Below, one piece after another: positions 31,181 through 40,013 of a stretch of DNA of 56,675 nt (position 1 is the stretch's first letter; each line of letters begins with the position of its first letter). Below the pieces are notes generated by a model. That model was not told the DNA's origin. It did not search any database and saw nothing but the letters and a program-made list of their open reading frames with translations. Location: contig JAIFKS010000009.1 in assembly GCA_020049465.1 (NCBI GenBank), positions 1-56,675 on the forward strand, written 5' to 3'. Made by a program: the position numbers and the translations under genes. Source of the DNA: a bacterium (GTDB lineage Bacteria; Krumholzibacteriota; Krumholzibacteriia; LZORAL124-64-63).

Positions 31181-32386
31181 GTGCCGCCTGTGCCTTTCAT
31201 CGCGCGTCCGGAAGTGCTGGCGAAGCTGCTTCGCCTGCGTGACAGGGGCCGTCTGGCCCAGCCGCTGCTGCTGGTCGGTCCCGAAGGATCGGGCAAGGAG
31301 GGCACCGCGCTGGAATTCGCCCGGCGCCTGAACTGCCTGGGGCCCGAAGCCTGCCGCGAAGGCGCTCCCTGCGAGAGCTGCACCAAGGTCGCCAGTTTCC
31401 AGCACCCGGACATCCGCTGGCTCGGACCCGCGCCCGCCACCTTCAACGAGACGGATGTGCGCGCGCTGCTGGAGCAGAAGCTTGCCAATCCTTTCGCGCG
31501 GGGCGCCGAGTCGGCCACCGCGCAGGTGAACATCGGCGACCCCGAGAATCCCGGACCGCTGACCGTGCGGGCCCTGATCCGCTTCCTGCGCGTGCGGGCC
31601 TTCCAGGGACCCTGGAAAGTGGCGGTCGTCAGCGATGCCCACCGCCTGAACACGGCGGCGGCGAACGCCTTCCTCAAGACGCTCGAGGAGCCGCCCGCCG
31701 AAACGGTGATCATGCTGACGAGCACCGGCACCGAGGGGATGCTGCCGACCATCCTGTCCCGCTGCCAGAAGGTGCGTTTCGAACCCTGGGCCGAGGCCGA
31801 TCTTTCGGCGCATCTGGCGGCCGTCAGCGGCGAGCCCGCGGAGCGGACGCTGTGGGCGGCGCGTCTGGCGCAGGGAAACGCGCGACTGGCCAATGATCTC
31901 CTGCAGCCCGAGTCGCAGGCGCTGGCCGCCTGGGCCGGGCTGCTGTTCGGGTGGATCGCCGACGGCCGCCGCGGACAGGCCGCCATCGCGGCCGATGAAC
32001 TGCACCGCGGCGTCTATTCGCACGCCGTCGAGGCGCCGCCGACCCGACGCGGCGCCGGCGCCGCCGGCGAACAGGGGGCCGGAGAACGCCGGGCGCGCGC
32101 CATTCGCTTGTGCGAGCTGCTGAACCTCCATTACAGTGACGCTCTGGTTTGCCGTGAAGCCGGCGACCTCTGGCAACCGCGATTCCCCGAAGCGGTGGCC
32201 GTCGTGAAAAGGGTCGCCGCACAACGGCCGACGGAAATGCTGCTGGGCGACATGGCCCGCATCGGCGCCGCCGGCGGCGACATCGACCGCAATCTCAACA
32301 TCGGTCTGGTGATGGCCGTGTTGTTCGAAGGGCTGCAGGCGCATGGCCGATACGAACCGGCAAACGGATCCCACGCCGCCGGGTAG
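31181..32386 (+). CDS. holB: DNA polymerase III delta-prime subunit
   Basis: A 401-residue clamp-loader AAA+ protein. Walker A-like GPEGSGKEGTALEFARRL, a zinc-site cluster NCLGPEACREGAPCESC, VVSDAHRLNTAAANAFLKTLEEPP and the SRCQ motif are typical. The stretch at about 285-305 (PTRRGAGAAGEQGAGERRARA) is an unusual flexible insert. It starts GTG with GGGGGGAG ahead and overlaps the PSP1 gene by 44 bases. The order holB-PSP1-tatD-rsmA is a widely conserved neighbourhood, which supports the calls. Confidence 0.9.
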   Translation: MPPVPFIARPEVLAKLLRLRDRGRLAQPLLLVGPEGSGKEGTALEFARRLNCLGPEACREGAPCESCTKVASFQHPDIRWLGPAPATFNETDVRALLEQKLANPFARGAESATAQVNIGDPENPGPLTVRALIRFLRVRAFQGPWKVAVVSDAHRLNTAAANAFLKTLEEPPAETVIMLTSTGTEGMLPTILSRCQKVRFEPWAEADLSAHLAAVSGEPAERTLWAARLAQGNARLANDLLQPESQALAAWAGLLFGWIADGRRGQAAIAADELHRGVYSHAVEAPPTRRGAGAAGEQGAGERRARAIRLCELLNLHYSDALVCREAGDLWQPRFPEAVAVVKRVAAQRPTEMLLGDMARIGAAGGDIDRNLNIGLVMAVLFEGLQAHGRYEPANGSHAAG

Positions 32387-33389
32387 GGACGAGCCGCGCT
32401 TCTTGCCGCCTGACGGGCCTGATGGCGCCGGAGGGCCGGCGTGCGCCGACTCCCGAGCGCAGCCATCGTCACCGGCCGTGGAAAATCTGGTGCTGCTCCA
32501 GTTCAAGGGCCGTCGCAAGAGCTATTACCACAACCGCCGCGGCGTGCCGCTGAACACGGGCGACCACTGCCTGGTCGAGGCGGATCGCGGCCGTGATCTC
32601 GGACGCGTGACCTATATCGGGCCGGGACGTCCCGAATGGTGGGCGGTCGCCGAACGGCAGGGCGTGCTCCAGCTGGCCGACGAAGAGGACCTGGACCGTC
32701 AGCGGATCAACCGCGCCGAGGAAGCCGGGTTCTGGGATGTCTGCGCCGAACGCATCCGCCGCCGCGGACTGGACATGAACCTGGTGACGGTCGAGCGGCA
32801 GCATGACGGCCGCAAGATCACCTTCTACTTCACTGCCGAAGGCCGGGTTGATTTCCGCGATCTGGTCCGCGATCTGGCGGCGGTCTTCCGGGCCCGGATC
32901 GAACTGCGGCAGATCGGCGTGCGCGACGAGACACGCCTGCAGGGCGGGCTGGCGATGTGCGGCCGCGAATACTGCTGCGCCGGTTTCCTGCAGGAATTCG
33001 TGCCTGTCACGCTGAAGATGGCCAAGACCCAGCAACTGCCCCTGAATCCCGCCAAGCTGTCCGGCCCCTGTGGCCGCCTCCGCTGTTGCCTGGCCTTCGA
33101 GGACGACCACTATCGCGAGGCGCGCCGCCGCCTGCCGCGCGTGGGCGCCACCGTCGTCACTCCGGACGGGCCGTCGGTCGTTCGGCAGACGGATCTGCTC
33201 CGCGAGACCGTGACGGTCGACGGTCACGAACCCGGCCGGCCTGTGCAATGGCCGGTCGACCGGTTGAGTTGGGACGATGCGCCCGCCGACGGGCAGCAGT
33301 GCCTGCCGGCGGATCACGGGCGTGGGGAAAACGGCGGCGGCGGCTGCGGACACGGGGGCTGCCCCGGCTGCGGCGGGGGCGCCGCGTGA
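32343..33389 (+). CDS. PSP1 domain protein (RicT/YaaT-like)
   Basis: A 348-residue cytoplasmic protein. After a disordered acidic/Pro leader (1-45) comes the PSP1 domain (VENLVLLQFKGRRKSYYHN, DHCLVEADRGRDLGRVTYIG). The conserved cysteines of RicT proteins follow: MCGREYCCAGFL and GPCGRLRCCLAFE. In Bacillus RicT belongs to a Fe-S-containing complex acting on RNA processing. The tail (GGGGCGHGGCPGCGGGAA) adds three Cys and a His in a Gly-rich context and may bind metal. It overlaps holB and is coupled to tatD by GTGA. Confidence 0.9.
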   Translation: MADTNRQTDPTPPGRDEPRFLPPDGPDGAGGPACADSRAQPSSPAVENLVLLQFKGRRKSYYHNRRGVPLNTGDHCLVEADRGRDLGRVTYIGPGRPEWWAVAERQGVLQLADEEDLDRQRINRAEEAGFWDVCAERIRRRGLDMNLVTVERQHDGRKITFYFTAEGRVDFRDLVRDLAAVFRARIELRQIGVRDETRLQGGLAMCGREYCCAGFLQEFVPVTLKMAKTQQLPLNPAKLSGPCGRLRCCLAFEDDHYREARRRLPRVGATVVTPDGPSVVRQTDLLRETVTVDGHEPGRPVQWPVDRLSWDDAPADGQQCLPADHGRGENGGGGCGHGGCPGCGGGAA

Positions 33390-34192
33390 TCGACAGCCAC
33401 GTGCACCTGAACCGCATCGAGTTCGCGGGCGACGGTCTGGCCGTCGCGGCCCGGGCCCGGGCTGCCGGGGTCGCGGGCTTCCTGAACGTCGGCTACGATC
33501 CGGCCTCGAGCCGCGAGTCCATCGCGCTGGCCGAACAGGCCCCCGACATCTGGGCGACCGTGGGCATCCACCCGCACGACGCCCTGCTGCTGGCCGACGA
33601 CGCCGGTCGTCTCACGCCGGACGGCCGCGCCCTCCTGGCGGAGCTGGAAACGCTCAGCCGCCACCCGAAGGTCGTGGCCATCGGCGAGATCGGTCTCGAT
33701 TTCTTCCGCGACCTGTCGCCGCGTCCGGCCCAGTTCGCCGCGCTCTCGGCGCAGCTGGAACTGGCGGCGCGGGTGGGCCTGCCGGTCGTGTTCCACGTGC
33801 GCGATGCCTGGCCGCAGATGCTCGAATTCGTCGACCAGGTGGGACTGCCGCCGGCGCGCGGCGTGCTCCACGCGTTCAGCGGCGACGCCGCGGCGGTCGA
33901 TTGGGCGATCGCCCGTGGATTCCGGCTGGGCATCGGCGGCGTTGTGACCTATCGTCAGTCGGCCCTGCCCGTGCAGGTGGCCCGGGCCGGCGTGGACCAT
34001 CTGCTGCTGGAGACCGACGCGCCCTGGCTGCCGCCGGTCCCGCATCGTGGCAGCCGCAACGAGCCGGCCTGGCTCGGCCTCGTGCTTGACAAGGTGGCCG
34101 GGATCTTGCAAATGGATCCCCTGGAAGTCGAACGGCGCACCGACGCGTCGTTCGCCGCGTTGTTCCTGGAGCGGACGGCGGAGACGCATTGA
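33386..34192 (+). CDS. TatD family metal-dependent hydrolase (DNase)
   Basis: A 268-residue TIM-barrel hydrolase. The metal ligands are visible: DSHVHL at the very start, GEIGLDFFRD, VFHVRDA, LHAFSGD and ETDAPWLPP. It starts GTG overlapping the PSP1 stop and ends overlapping the TTG of rsmA (TTGA). The enzymatic role is likely 3'-5' nuclease or DNase activity in repair or quality control, as for characterised TatD proteins. Confidence 0.93.
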   Translation: MIDSHVHLNRIEFAGDGLAVAARARAAGVAGFLNVGYDPASSRESIALAEQAPDIWATVGIHPHDALLLADDAGRLTPDGRALLAELETLSRHPKVVAIGEIGLDFFRDLSPRPAQFAALSAQLELAARVGLPVVFHVRDAWPQMLEFVDQVGLPPARGVLHAFSGDAAAVDWAIARGFRLGIGGVVTYRQSALPVQVARAGVDHLLLETDAPWLPPVPHRGSRNEPAWLGLVLDKVAGILQMDPLEVERRTDASFAALFLERTAETH

Positions 34193-35025
34193 GCCGGAGC
34201 CAGCAGGAACTGTTGCGGCAGTACGGCATCCGCCCCGTCAAGCGGCGGGGCCAGAATTTCCTGTTGGACGGCAACCTGGCCCGCGCCATCGCCGGGGATG
34301 TGCTGGCCCTGGGTGACGAGGTGCTCGAACTGGGAGCCGGCGGCGGCGCACTGACCGTGCACCTGCTGGCGGGGGCGCGCCGGGTGGCCTGCGTCGAAGT
34401 CGATCGCGAGCTTTACGCGATGCTGCAGAGCGAGTTCGGCGACCAGCCGGGTTTCCGGGCCCTGCTCGCGGATCTGACGCACCTGGATTGGGACGAGGCC
34501 CTGAAGGCCGCGGGCAGCCGACCGGTCATCGCCGGCAACCTGCCCTACGTGCTGACCAGTCTGGTCCTGTTCGCGGCGGCGGACCTCCGCGGCCGGATCG
34601 CCGGCGCGGTCTTCATGATCCAGAAAGAGGTCGCCGAGCGCCTGACGGCAACTCCCGGCGGCCGTGACTACGGGGTGCTGGCGGTGCTGCTGGGTTCGGT
34701 CTTCGACATCCGACTGGTGCGCACGGTGCCGGCCACGGTCTTCTGGCCGCGCCCGCAGGTGCAGTCGGCGGTGGTCAGTCTGACCCCGTCAGGGGACATG
34801 TCGGCGGACGAGTTCGCGAACCTGCGCGAGGTCGTCAAAAAGATCTTCGGCCAGCGCCGCAAGAAGGTGGCTTCGCAGTTGCGGACGCAGTTCGACCTGG
34901 AGCCCGCGGCCGCCGAAGCGCTCGCGCGGGCGGCCGGCATCGACCCGGAACTGCGGCCCGAGCAGATCGATCCGGACGGTTATCGACGGTTGGCCCGCCT
35001 GCTGGTACGGAAGGACGAGGGTTGA
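34189..35025 (+). CDS. rsmA: 16S rRNA dimethyladenosine transferase
   Basis: A 278-residue RsmA/KsgA that dimethylates the two adjacent adenines near the 3' end of 16S rRNA using SAM. Landmarks are RRGQNFLLDGNLARAI, the SAM loop LELGAGGGALTVHLL, the acidic VEVDREL, and the catalytic NLPYVLTS. The helical C-terminal domain is present. It starts TTG overlapping the tatD stop and is followed by an overlapping ATG, so translation is coupled on both sides. Confidence 0.95.
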   Translation: MSRSQQELLRQYGIRPVKRRGQNFLLDGNLARAIAGDVLALGDEVLELGAGGGALTVHLLAGARRVACVEVDRELYAMLQSEFGDQPGFRALLADLTHLDWDEALKAAGSRPVIAGNLPYVLTSLVLFAAADLRGRIAGAVFMIQKEVAERLTATPGGRDYGVLAVLLGSVFDIRLVRTVPATVFWPRPQVQSAVVSLTPSGDMSADEFANLREVVKKIFGQRRKKVASQLRTQFDLEPAAAEALARAAGIDPELRPEQIDPDGYRRLARLLVRKDEG

Positions 35026-37079
35026 TGCGCGCCACATTCCAGCCATGCGTTCGGTCGCGCCGGCTCGGCCCGCGCTCGGCTCCGACCTTCCTGTTCGTGC
35101 TGGCCCTGGCCTGCGCGTCGGCGCCGACCGCGCGCGCGCAGTTCGACGACGACGGCGCGCCGGCCGATTCGTCCGCGACGCCGCCGACCGGCTACGGGTC
35201 CGCCGACTCCACCGGAACATCGGCGCAGACCGCCGCGCTCGGCCTGACGGTCGAGCCGAAGGCCGGGGTCAAGGCCAATGTCGCGCAGTTCACGTACTAC
35301 TCCGACTGGCTGACGACCGTGAATCTGGCCCGCGCGGCCAAGGCCACGCAGACCTTCAACTGGTCGCGGGACGAATACCGCAAGCAGGACAAGACCGTCG
35401 AGAACCGGAAGGGCGGGCTCAACTACAATTTCGGCGAGCAGCTGCCCCTGGTCACGGTGATCGACGGCAGCTGGAACTGGAGCGAGGACCGCACCACCAA
35501 CTCGGCCGGCTTCGCCAACCTCTACAAGGTCGACAACAAGCTGGTGAGCCTCTCGGCGAGCCGTTACAAGTTCATGGGGTTGGGACTGCTGCATTCGGCA
35601 AAACTGGGCGCCAACTTCACGGACCAGGCCAGCCTCAACCAGAATCAGCGGAACGATTTCCGTGAAGGTACGGCCAGCGCCAACGTCCAGAGCGGCTGGG
35701 CCCCGGCGCGAGGAGTCATCGTGGCCGGGCGCCTGGGCGGCACCGCGACCGACGGCACCCGCCTGCTGGCCGGCCTGACCAGCCCGTCGTCGGCTTACGG
35801 CGACAGCGTCGGGATCGGCGTCTATTTCAACCGCGGCATCGGAACGGGTTTCATCCAGATGTCCCGCAGCAATTTCGAGCGGAAGTATCTGGAGTTCCGC
35901 CGCAACGCCAACGGCCTGATCGACACCGTGGGCGTGCGCGAAGACGAAAAGGTCGTGAACGAGCTCGAGACGAAGGACGCGCTGACGCTCAATTTCGAGC
36001 ACACGTTCCGGATCGGGCGTCTGCGGGGCGTCACCAAGGCCTCGCACACGACCGACGACCTGTCCTACGCCGTCGGCGTCTCGGGACTCAAGGAACGCTC
36101 CGCCGATGCCGCCAATCTGACGGTCACCTACGATGCCGGCAACGACTCGGTCGCCGTCGTCTACCGGTACGGCTGGAGATGGGACGACCAGCGCATCCGC
36201 GCGGCAACGTCCAGCCGCGGCCGCCAGTACGTGCAGGAGCGCGACTTCCAGGTCAACTGGTACCGCACCCTGTTCGAGGCCACGAAGCTGTCGTTGCAGT
36301 ACCACGAAGGTCTGACGCAGGACATCGCCGAAAAGCGCTTCAACGAGAACGACAAGGATCGCCTGCAGCTGGATTTCTCGGGGCGCGTGGAGCGTCTCTG
36401 GGCGGGACGCCTGCGTTCGGCGATGGTCTTCAGCTACCGCCAGTCCGAGGATGCCTCGATCCGCGGCACGAGTTCCTCCAACAACAACCGGAAGGATTCG
36501 TACGAGCTGACGCCGGGCTATACCTGGTACCTGGCGCCTTGGTTCACGCTGGACCAGAACTACCGCGTTTACATCCAGTACACCGACTACCTGTTCTCGT
36601 ACCTGCCGACGGTCACGCGCCTCGACGACTACAACAAGCGCGGTGACCTGACGACAAAAGTCACGTTCGTGCCGAACCAGCGGCTGACCATCACTATCCG
36701 CCACGACTTCAACCGCCGTTTCAACGCAGCCAAGACGACCGAGGATGCCGCCGGCAGTTCGTTCTATGACCGCAACCTCGAACAGGACATTTCGAGGATC
36801 GATCTGGACCTGAAGTACATCGCGGCTCCCGGCGTCACACTGGAAGTGGGGACCTACCGCACGCGTGACGACAAGACCTCGATCGGCCGCACCACGTCCG
36901 AGACCCGTACGGATTCGGGCGATCTCGTGGTGGGCAGCCGGGTCGACCGTTCCTGGGGCGCGCAGCAGCAGTTCCAGGTTTCGGCGATGGTCAAGAAGAT
37001 CAACGCCTTCGGCCCGAGCGTCACGGCCAGCAGCTCCGACTACTGGGAGGCCGACGTATGGCTCAAGTGGCTGTTCTGA
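35025..37079 (+). CDS. Outer-membrane beta-barrel protein of unknown function
   Basis: A 684-residue protein with a signal peptide ending TARAQ and an acidic/Ser-Thr linker. The body alternates polar and hydrophobic residues with many Tyr/Trp/Phe, typical of transmembrane beta strands (KGGLNYNFGEQLPLVTVIDGS). The C-terminus is WLKWLF; a final Phe is the usual barrel-assembly signal. I recognise no named porin family. The ATG at 35025 overlaps the rsmA stop; translation reaches a TGA shared with the next ATG. It may partner the lipoprotein that follows. Confidence 0.75.
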   Translation: MRATFQPCVRSRRLGPRSAPTFLFVLALACASAPTARAQFDDDGAPADSSATPPTGYGSADSTGTSAQTAALGLTVEPKAGVKANVAQFTYYSDWLTTVNLARAAKATQTFNWSRDEYRKQDKTVENRKGGLNYNFGEQLPLVTVIDGSWNWSEDRTTNSAGFANLYKVDNKLVSLSASRYKFMGLGLLHSAKLGANFTDQASLNQNQRNDFREGTASANVQSGWAPARGVIVAGRLGGTATDGTRLLAGLTSPSSAYGDSVGIGVYFNRGIGTGFIQMSRSNFERKYLEFRRNANGLIDTVGVREDEKVVNELETKDALTLNFEHTFRIGRLRGVTKASHTTDDLSYAVGVSGLKERSADAANLTVTYDAGNDSVAVVYRYGWRWDDQRIRAATSSRGRQYVQERDFQVNWYRTLFEATKLSLQYHEGLTQDIAEKRFNENDKDRLQLDFSGRVERLWAGRLRSAMVFSYRQSEDASIRGTSSSNNNRKDSYELTPGYTWYLAPWFTLDQNYRVYIQYTDYLFSYLPTVTRLDDYNKRGDLTTKVTFVPNQRLTITIRHDFNRRFNAAKTTEDAAGSSFYDRNLEQDISRIDLDLKYIAAPGVTLEVGTYRTRDDKTSIGRTTSETRTDSGDLVVGSRVDRSWGAQQQFQVSAMVKKINAFGPSVTASSSDYWEADVWLKWLF

Positions 37080-37681
37080 TGCGCGCCCGCGTTATGCGCG
37101 CGGTGATGGCGGCGCTCGGCTGTCTGCTGGCCGGCGGCTGCCTGTTCGCCCCGCGGGTGGCCGAACCGCCGGCGACCGGCGAAATCGTCCGCTATCTCGA
37201 GCAACTTTCGCCGGCCGATGTGTGGGACAATCTCGAGACCTCCGCCGAAGCGACCCACGCCCCGGGCTGGGAAGCGGCCATCAGCCAGACGTCGTTCACC
37301 TACGTGCCCGACGATGCGGCGGAGAACCAGTACCCGGGCGTCTTCACGGGCTGGGACCGCGAACGGGAGCTCTCGTTCATCAACGCGCTCTACAATTCCG
37401 ACGTGACGATCGTCGCGCGCATGCGGAACCTCGAGTTCGTGGTGCCACCCTCGTCCGGCAGCGAATCGCTCTGGGAGGGCGTCATCTACGACGTGACGGT
37501 CACCAGCGGCGTGGACGCCTCGACGGTCCGTTACCGGGGGTCGGCCGATATCACCTTTTCGCTCGAGGGGAATTTCTGGTATATTAGCAGGTGGGTTGAC
37601 TTGGAACCGGAAAGCGATCCGGTATCGGGCCAGTTGTTGTCGACGATGGGGGTGCTGCGGGGCAATTTTGCTAGCAAATAA
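37079..37681 (+). CDS. Lipoprotein, NTF2-like paralogue 1
   Basis: A 200-residue lipoprotein. The signal peptide ends LLAGGC, giving an acylated Cys followed by LFAPR. The remainder (SPADVWDNLETSAEATHAPGW, YDVTVTSGVDASTVRYRGS) has the helix-then-curved-sheet pattern of an NTF2-like fold and parallels the next lipoprotein, so the two are probably paralogues. I choose the ATG at 37079, which overlaps the barrel gene's stop; a further upstream ATG in the barrel gene would give a poorer signal peptide. Function unknown. Confidence 0.7.
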   Translation: MRARVMRAVMAALGCLLAGGCLFAPRVAEPPATGEIVRYLEQLSPADVWDNLETSAEATHAPGWEAAISQTSFTYVPDDAAENQYPGVFTGWDRERELSFINALYNSDVTIVARMRNLEFVVPPSSGSESLWEGVIYDVTVTSGVDASTVRYRGSADITFSLEGNFWYISRWVDLEPESDPVSGQLLSTMGVLRGNFASK

Positions 37682-37691
37682 TCTTCCAATA

Positions 37692-37700
37692 TGTTAAAAT
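37692..37700 (+). promoter_or_regulatory. Extended -10 promoter element before the second lipoprotein
   Basis: TGTTAAAAT is an extended -10 (TGnTAAAAT) in an AT-rich patch just after the first lipoprotein's stop. No good -35 is spaced correctly, as is allowed for extended -10 promoters. The same TGTTA-AAT form occurs ahead of the 7-heme cytochrome gene. Confidence 0.45.
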
Positions 37701-37719
37701 CGGGGGAAAGAACCCCCGA
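37700..37719 (+). other. Leader hairpin with perfect 7-bp stem
   Basis: TCGGGGG, loop AAAGAA, CCCCCGA. It begins at the end of the extended -10 and would lie at or just after the transcript start. There is no T run after it on the plus strand. It might stabilise the 5' end of the lipoprotein mRNA, or be the 3' end of the upstream operon transcript. Confidence 0.35.
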
Positions 37720-37790
37720 GGGACAGGTGGGCTTCTTGTGCCAAACGTTCCCGGTTCCCCGGGGGAAGCCCAGGCCATGCGGAGGACAAC

Positions 37791-38432
37791 ATGTTGAAAA
37801 CGAAGAACTTGGGTTTGCTGGCCCTGGTCCTGGCGCTGACGGCCGGCGGTGGCTGCATCTTTTCGCCCGGCGATGACACGGGATGCACGGACTGCCCCCC
37901 ACCGGACACGGGGTTGCCGTTTCCCGACTCGCCTGATCAGTTGATGGAGAATTTCCAGACCATCTACGAGCAGATGGACTATCTGGAATACGTGAAGATG
38001 GTCCACCCGGACTACATCATGATTCTGAAGGACACCACCTACAACGAATTCCCGGACGTGGGCACGACCCTCGACGTGAGCGAGGAACTGCGCATCCACG
38101 AGCGCATGTTCTCGAAGCAGGATCTGACCGACCCCGAGGGCACGCTGGTTCCCGGCGTGCAGACGATCCAGTTCCAGACTTTCACCCGGCAGGGCGTCTG
38201 GAGCCGGTCGCCGTCGAACGACCAGATCCCGAACGCGGATTTCGCGCTCTACGAGGTGGTCTTCCTGTTCGACCGCGGCCAGGAGTACTCGACGTTGAAG
38301 GTGCAGGGTTCGATCAAGTTCTACGTCACCCATCGTGACTCGCTGGTCAGCGGCGTCACCAAGCCCTACTACCAGATGTACGGGCAGATCGATCTGACGC
38401 AGGACACGCCGACGTCGGGTGCGTCGATCTAG
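37791..38432 (+). CDS. Lipoprotein, NTF2-like paralogue 2
   Basis: A 213-residue lipoprotein with signal peptide MLKTKNLGLLALVLALTAGG and lipidated Cys 22, then a Cys-containing acidic linker (GDDTGCTDCPPPDTG). The domain QLMENFQTIYEQMDYLEYVK, followed by beta strands (YEVVFLFDRGQEYSTLKVQG), is NTF2-like in pattern and matches the preceding lipoprotein in layout. GGAGGACAAC precedes the ATG. It has its own promoter element and a strong terminator, so it can be expressed alone. Function unknown. Confidence 0.75.
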   Translation: MLKTKNLGLLALVLALTAGGGCIFSPGDDTGCTDCPPPDTGLPFPDSPDQLMENFQTIYEQMDYLEYVKMVHPDYIMILKDTTYNEFPDVGTTLDVSEELRIHERMFSKQDLTDPEGTLVPGVQTIQFQTFTRQGVWSRSPSNDQIPNADFALYEVVFLFDRGQEYSTLKVQGSIKFYVTHRDSLVSGVTKPYYQMYGQIDLTQDTPTSGASI

Positions 38433-38497
38433 ACGCGGGGCCCGCAGGCGCGCCCGTACCGTGTGATGGGCGGGCGTCCGGTGGATCGTCGATGAAT

Positions 38498-38529
38498 GGG
38501 GGGAGCCGTCGGCTCCCCCCGCCGTTTTT
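38498..38529 (+). terminator. Rho-independent terminator after the second lipoprotein
   Basis: Perfect stem GGGGGGAGCC (38498-38507), loop GTC, GGCTCCCCCC (38511-38520), then GCCG and five T's (38525-38529). It is a textbook intrinsic terminator and ends the transcription unit before the YibQ-type gene. The rest of the gap 38433-38627 shows no recognisable promoter. Confidence 0.85.
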
Positions 38530-38627
38530 CCCCTTCCCACGTGCCGCGGGCTGGTCAGCATGATCCGCCTCGCGTACCATGCAGCGGATGTTCCGCTCCA
38601 GGATCCCGCCTTCGCCGGAGAGCGACC

Positions 38628-40013
38628 GTGTCCTTTAGGCTGCCGCCATCGAATTCCCGGATGCGCTCTCTGGTTCGCCGGGTGGTGGGCCTCCTGCTGG
38701 CCGTCGGCCTGTTCGCGCCCGTTCTGGCCGGGTGCGCGAAAGACGAGGACAACAGGAAGACGGCCACCGCTCGCCCGGGGCCGACCCACAGCCGGACCCA
38801 GGACGAGGTTGAACGTGTGCTGGCCCGGTTCGGCACGGAAGCCGGGCGCTTGGAACTCGACGCCGCCGGTGGTCGCACGTGGCCATTGCCGGCCGCCGGC
38901 GAAGCCGCCGCCGTGCGCTGCCGCGTGGTCGCCTTGCCGGCACACCCGGATCCGGCCACGCTGATCGACTCCCTGCGCGAGCCGCTGGCCGCCGTGGGCG
39001 CGGGCGTGCTCTGGCAGGAGCCGCTCGGGCTGGGCGCCTGGCGCGTCGATGTCGGTCCGCCCGGACGCCCGACCCACACGCTGGCGCTGACGCCGCCCGG
39101 GCTGATCGGGGCGGTGCGCTGGAATGCCGCGACCGACGATCCCCACTGGCGCGCCCTGGCCGACACGCCTGGCCCGGTGGTCGCCCTGGTGATCGACGAC
39201 TGGGGGCAGCGCCTGGGCGGCCCGCCGGCTGAGATTCTGGCCGTGCCGGTGCCTCTGACGCTGGCGGTGCTGCCGGACCTGCCTCGTTCACGCGAGATCG
39301 CGGCGCTGGCCACGCCTCTGGTTCTGCCCGGCGGTCCTGCGATCGCTGCCGACGCCGTCGCGGCCGGTGACGCCCGCCGACGCCGTCTGGAAGCGGGCTG
39401 TCCGGTCGAACTCTCCCTGCTGCGCGAGGAGGCGCCGCTGTCCGCGCGCCGTGAAATTTTCCTGCACCTGCCCATGCAGCCGCTGGACTATCCCGGGACG
39501 AACCCCGGACCGGACGCGCTGCTGGTGGGCATGACCGCCAAAGAGGTGACCGAGCGCCTGGAGCGGGCCCTGCTGTCGGTGCCCGGCGCCCGCGGCGTGA
39601 ACAACCACATGGGCAGCGCCGCGACGGCCGATTCGCTGTTGATGGACGCGCTGATGGCAGAAATCGACCGTCGTGGCCTGCGTTTCCTGGACAGCTTGAC
39701 GTCGCCCCGCTCGGTGGCCTATCAGGCGGCCCGCGCGGCCGGCGTGCCCGCGCTGCGCAACCGGTTGTTCCTGGACGTCGACCACCAGGATGAAGCCGCG
39801 ATCACGGCCAGTCTCGAGGCACTGATCGCCTCGGCCCGGGCACGGGGCCAGGCCGTGGGCATTGGCCATCCACACGCCGCGACGGCGGCCGTCCTGGCCC
39901 GCGAACTGCCGCGCTATGCGGCCGAAGGCGTGCGTTTCGTCACCGTGTCCGAGTTGATCGCCCTGAACATCTCAGGCGCGAACGTCAGAGGGGAAATCGC
40001 CGATGGCCGCTGA
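38628..40013 (+). CDS. Divergent polysaccharide deacetylase (YibQ-like)
   Basis: A 461-residue protein whose C-terminal ~250 residues are a divergent polysaccharide deacetylase domain: VALVIDDWGQ, LTLAVLPDLPRSREIAALA, EIFLHLPMQPLDYP, GVNNHMGSAAT and GQAVGIGHPHAAT. The N-terminal part is a probable lipoprotein signal (LLLAVGLFAPVLAGC) and a ~130-residue region of unknown fold. The GTG at 38628 is preceded by CCGGAGAG. In E. coli yibQ neighbours envC, so a cell-wall role is plausible. It overlaps the DUF362 gene by 11 bases. Confidence 0.85.
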   Translation: MSFRLPPSNSRMRSLVRRVVGLLLAVGLFAPVLAGCAKDEDNRKTATARPGPTHSRTQDEVERVLARFGTEAGRLELDAAGGRTWPLPAAGEAAAVRCRVVALPAHPDPATLIDSLREPLAAVGAGVLWQEPLGLGAWRVDVGPPGRPTHTLALTPPGLIGAVRWNAATDDPHWRALADTPGPVVALVIDDWGQRLGGPPAEILAVPVPLTLAVLPDLPRSREIAALATPLVLPGGPAIAADAVAAGDARRRRLEAGCPVELSLLREEAPLSARREIFLHLPMQPLDYPGTNPGPDALLVGMTAKEVTERLERALLSVPGARGVNNHMGSAATADSLLMDALMAEIDRRGLRFLDSLTSPRSVAYQAARAAGVPALRNRLFLDVDHQDEAAITASLEALIASARARGQAVGIGHPHAATAAVLARELPRYAAEGVRFVTVSELIALNISGANVRGEIADGR

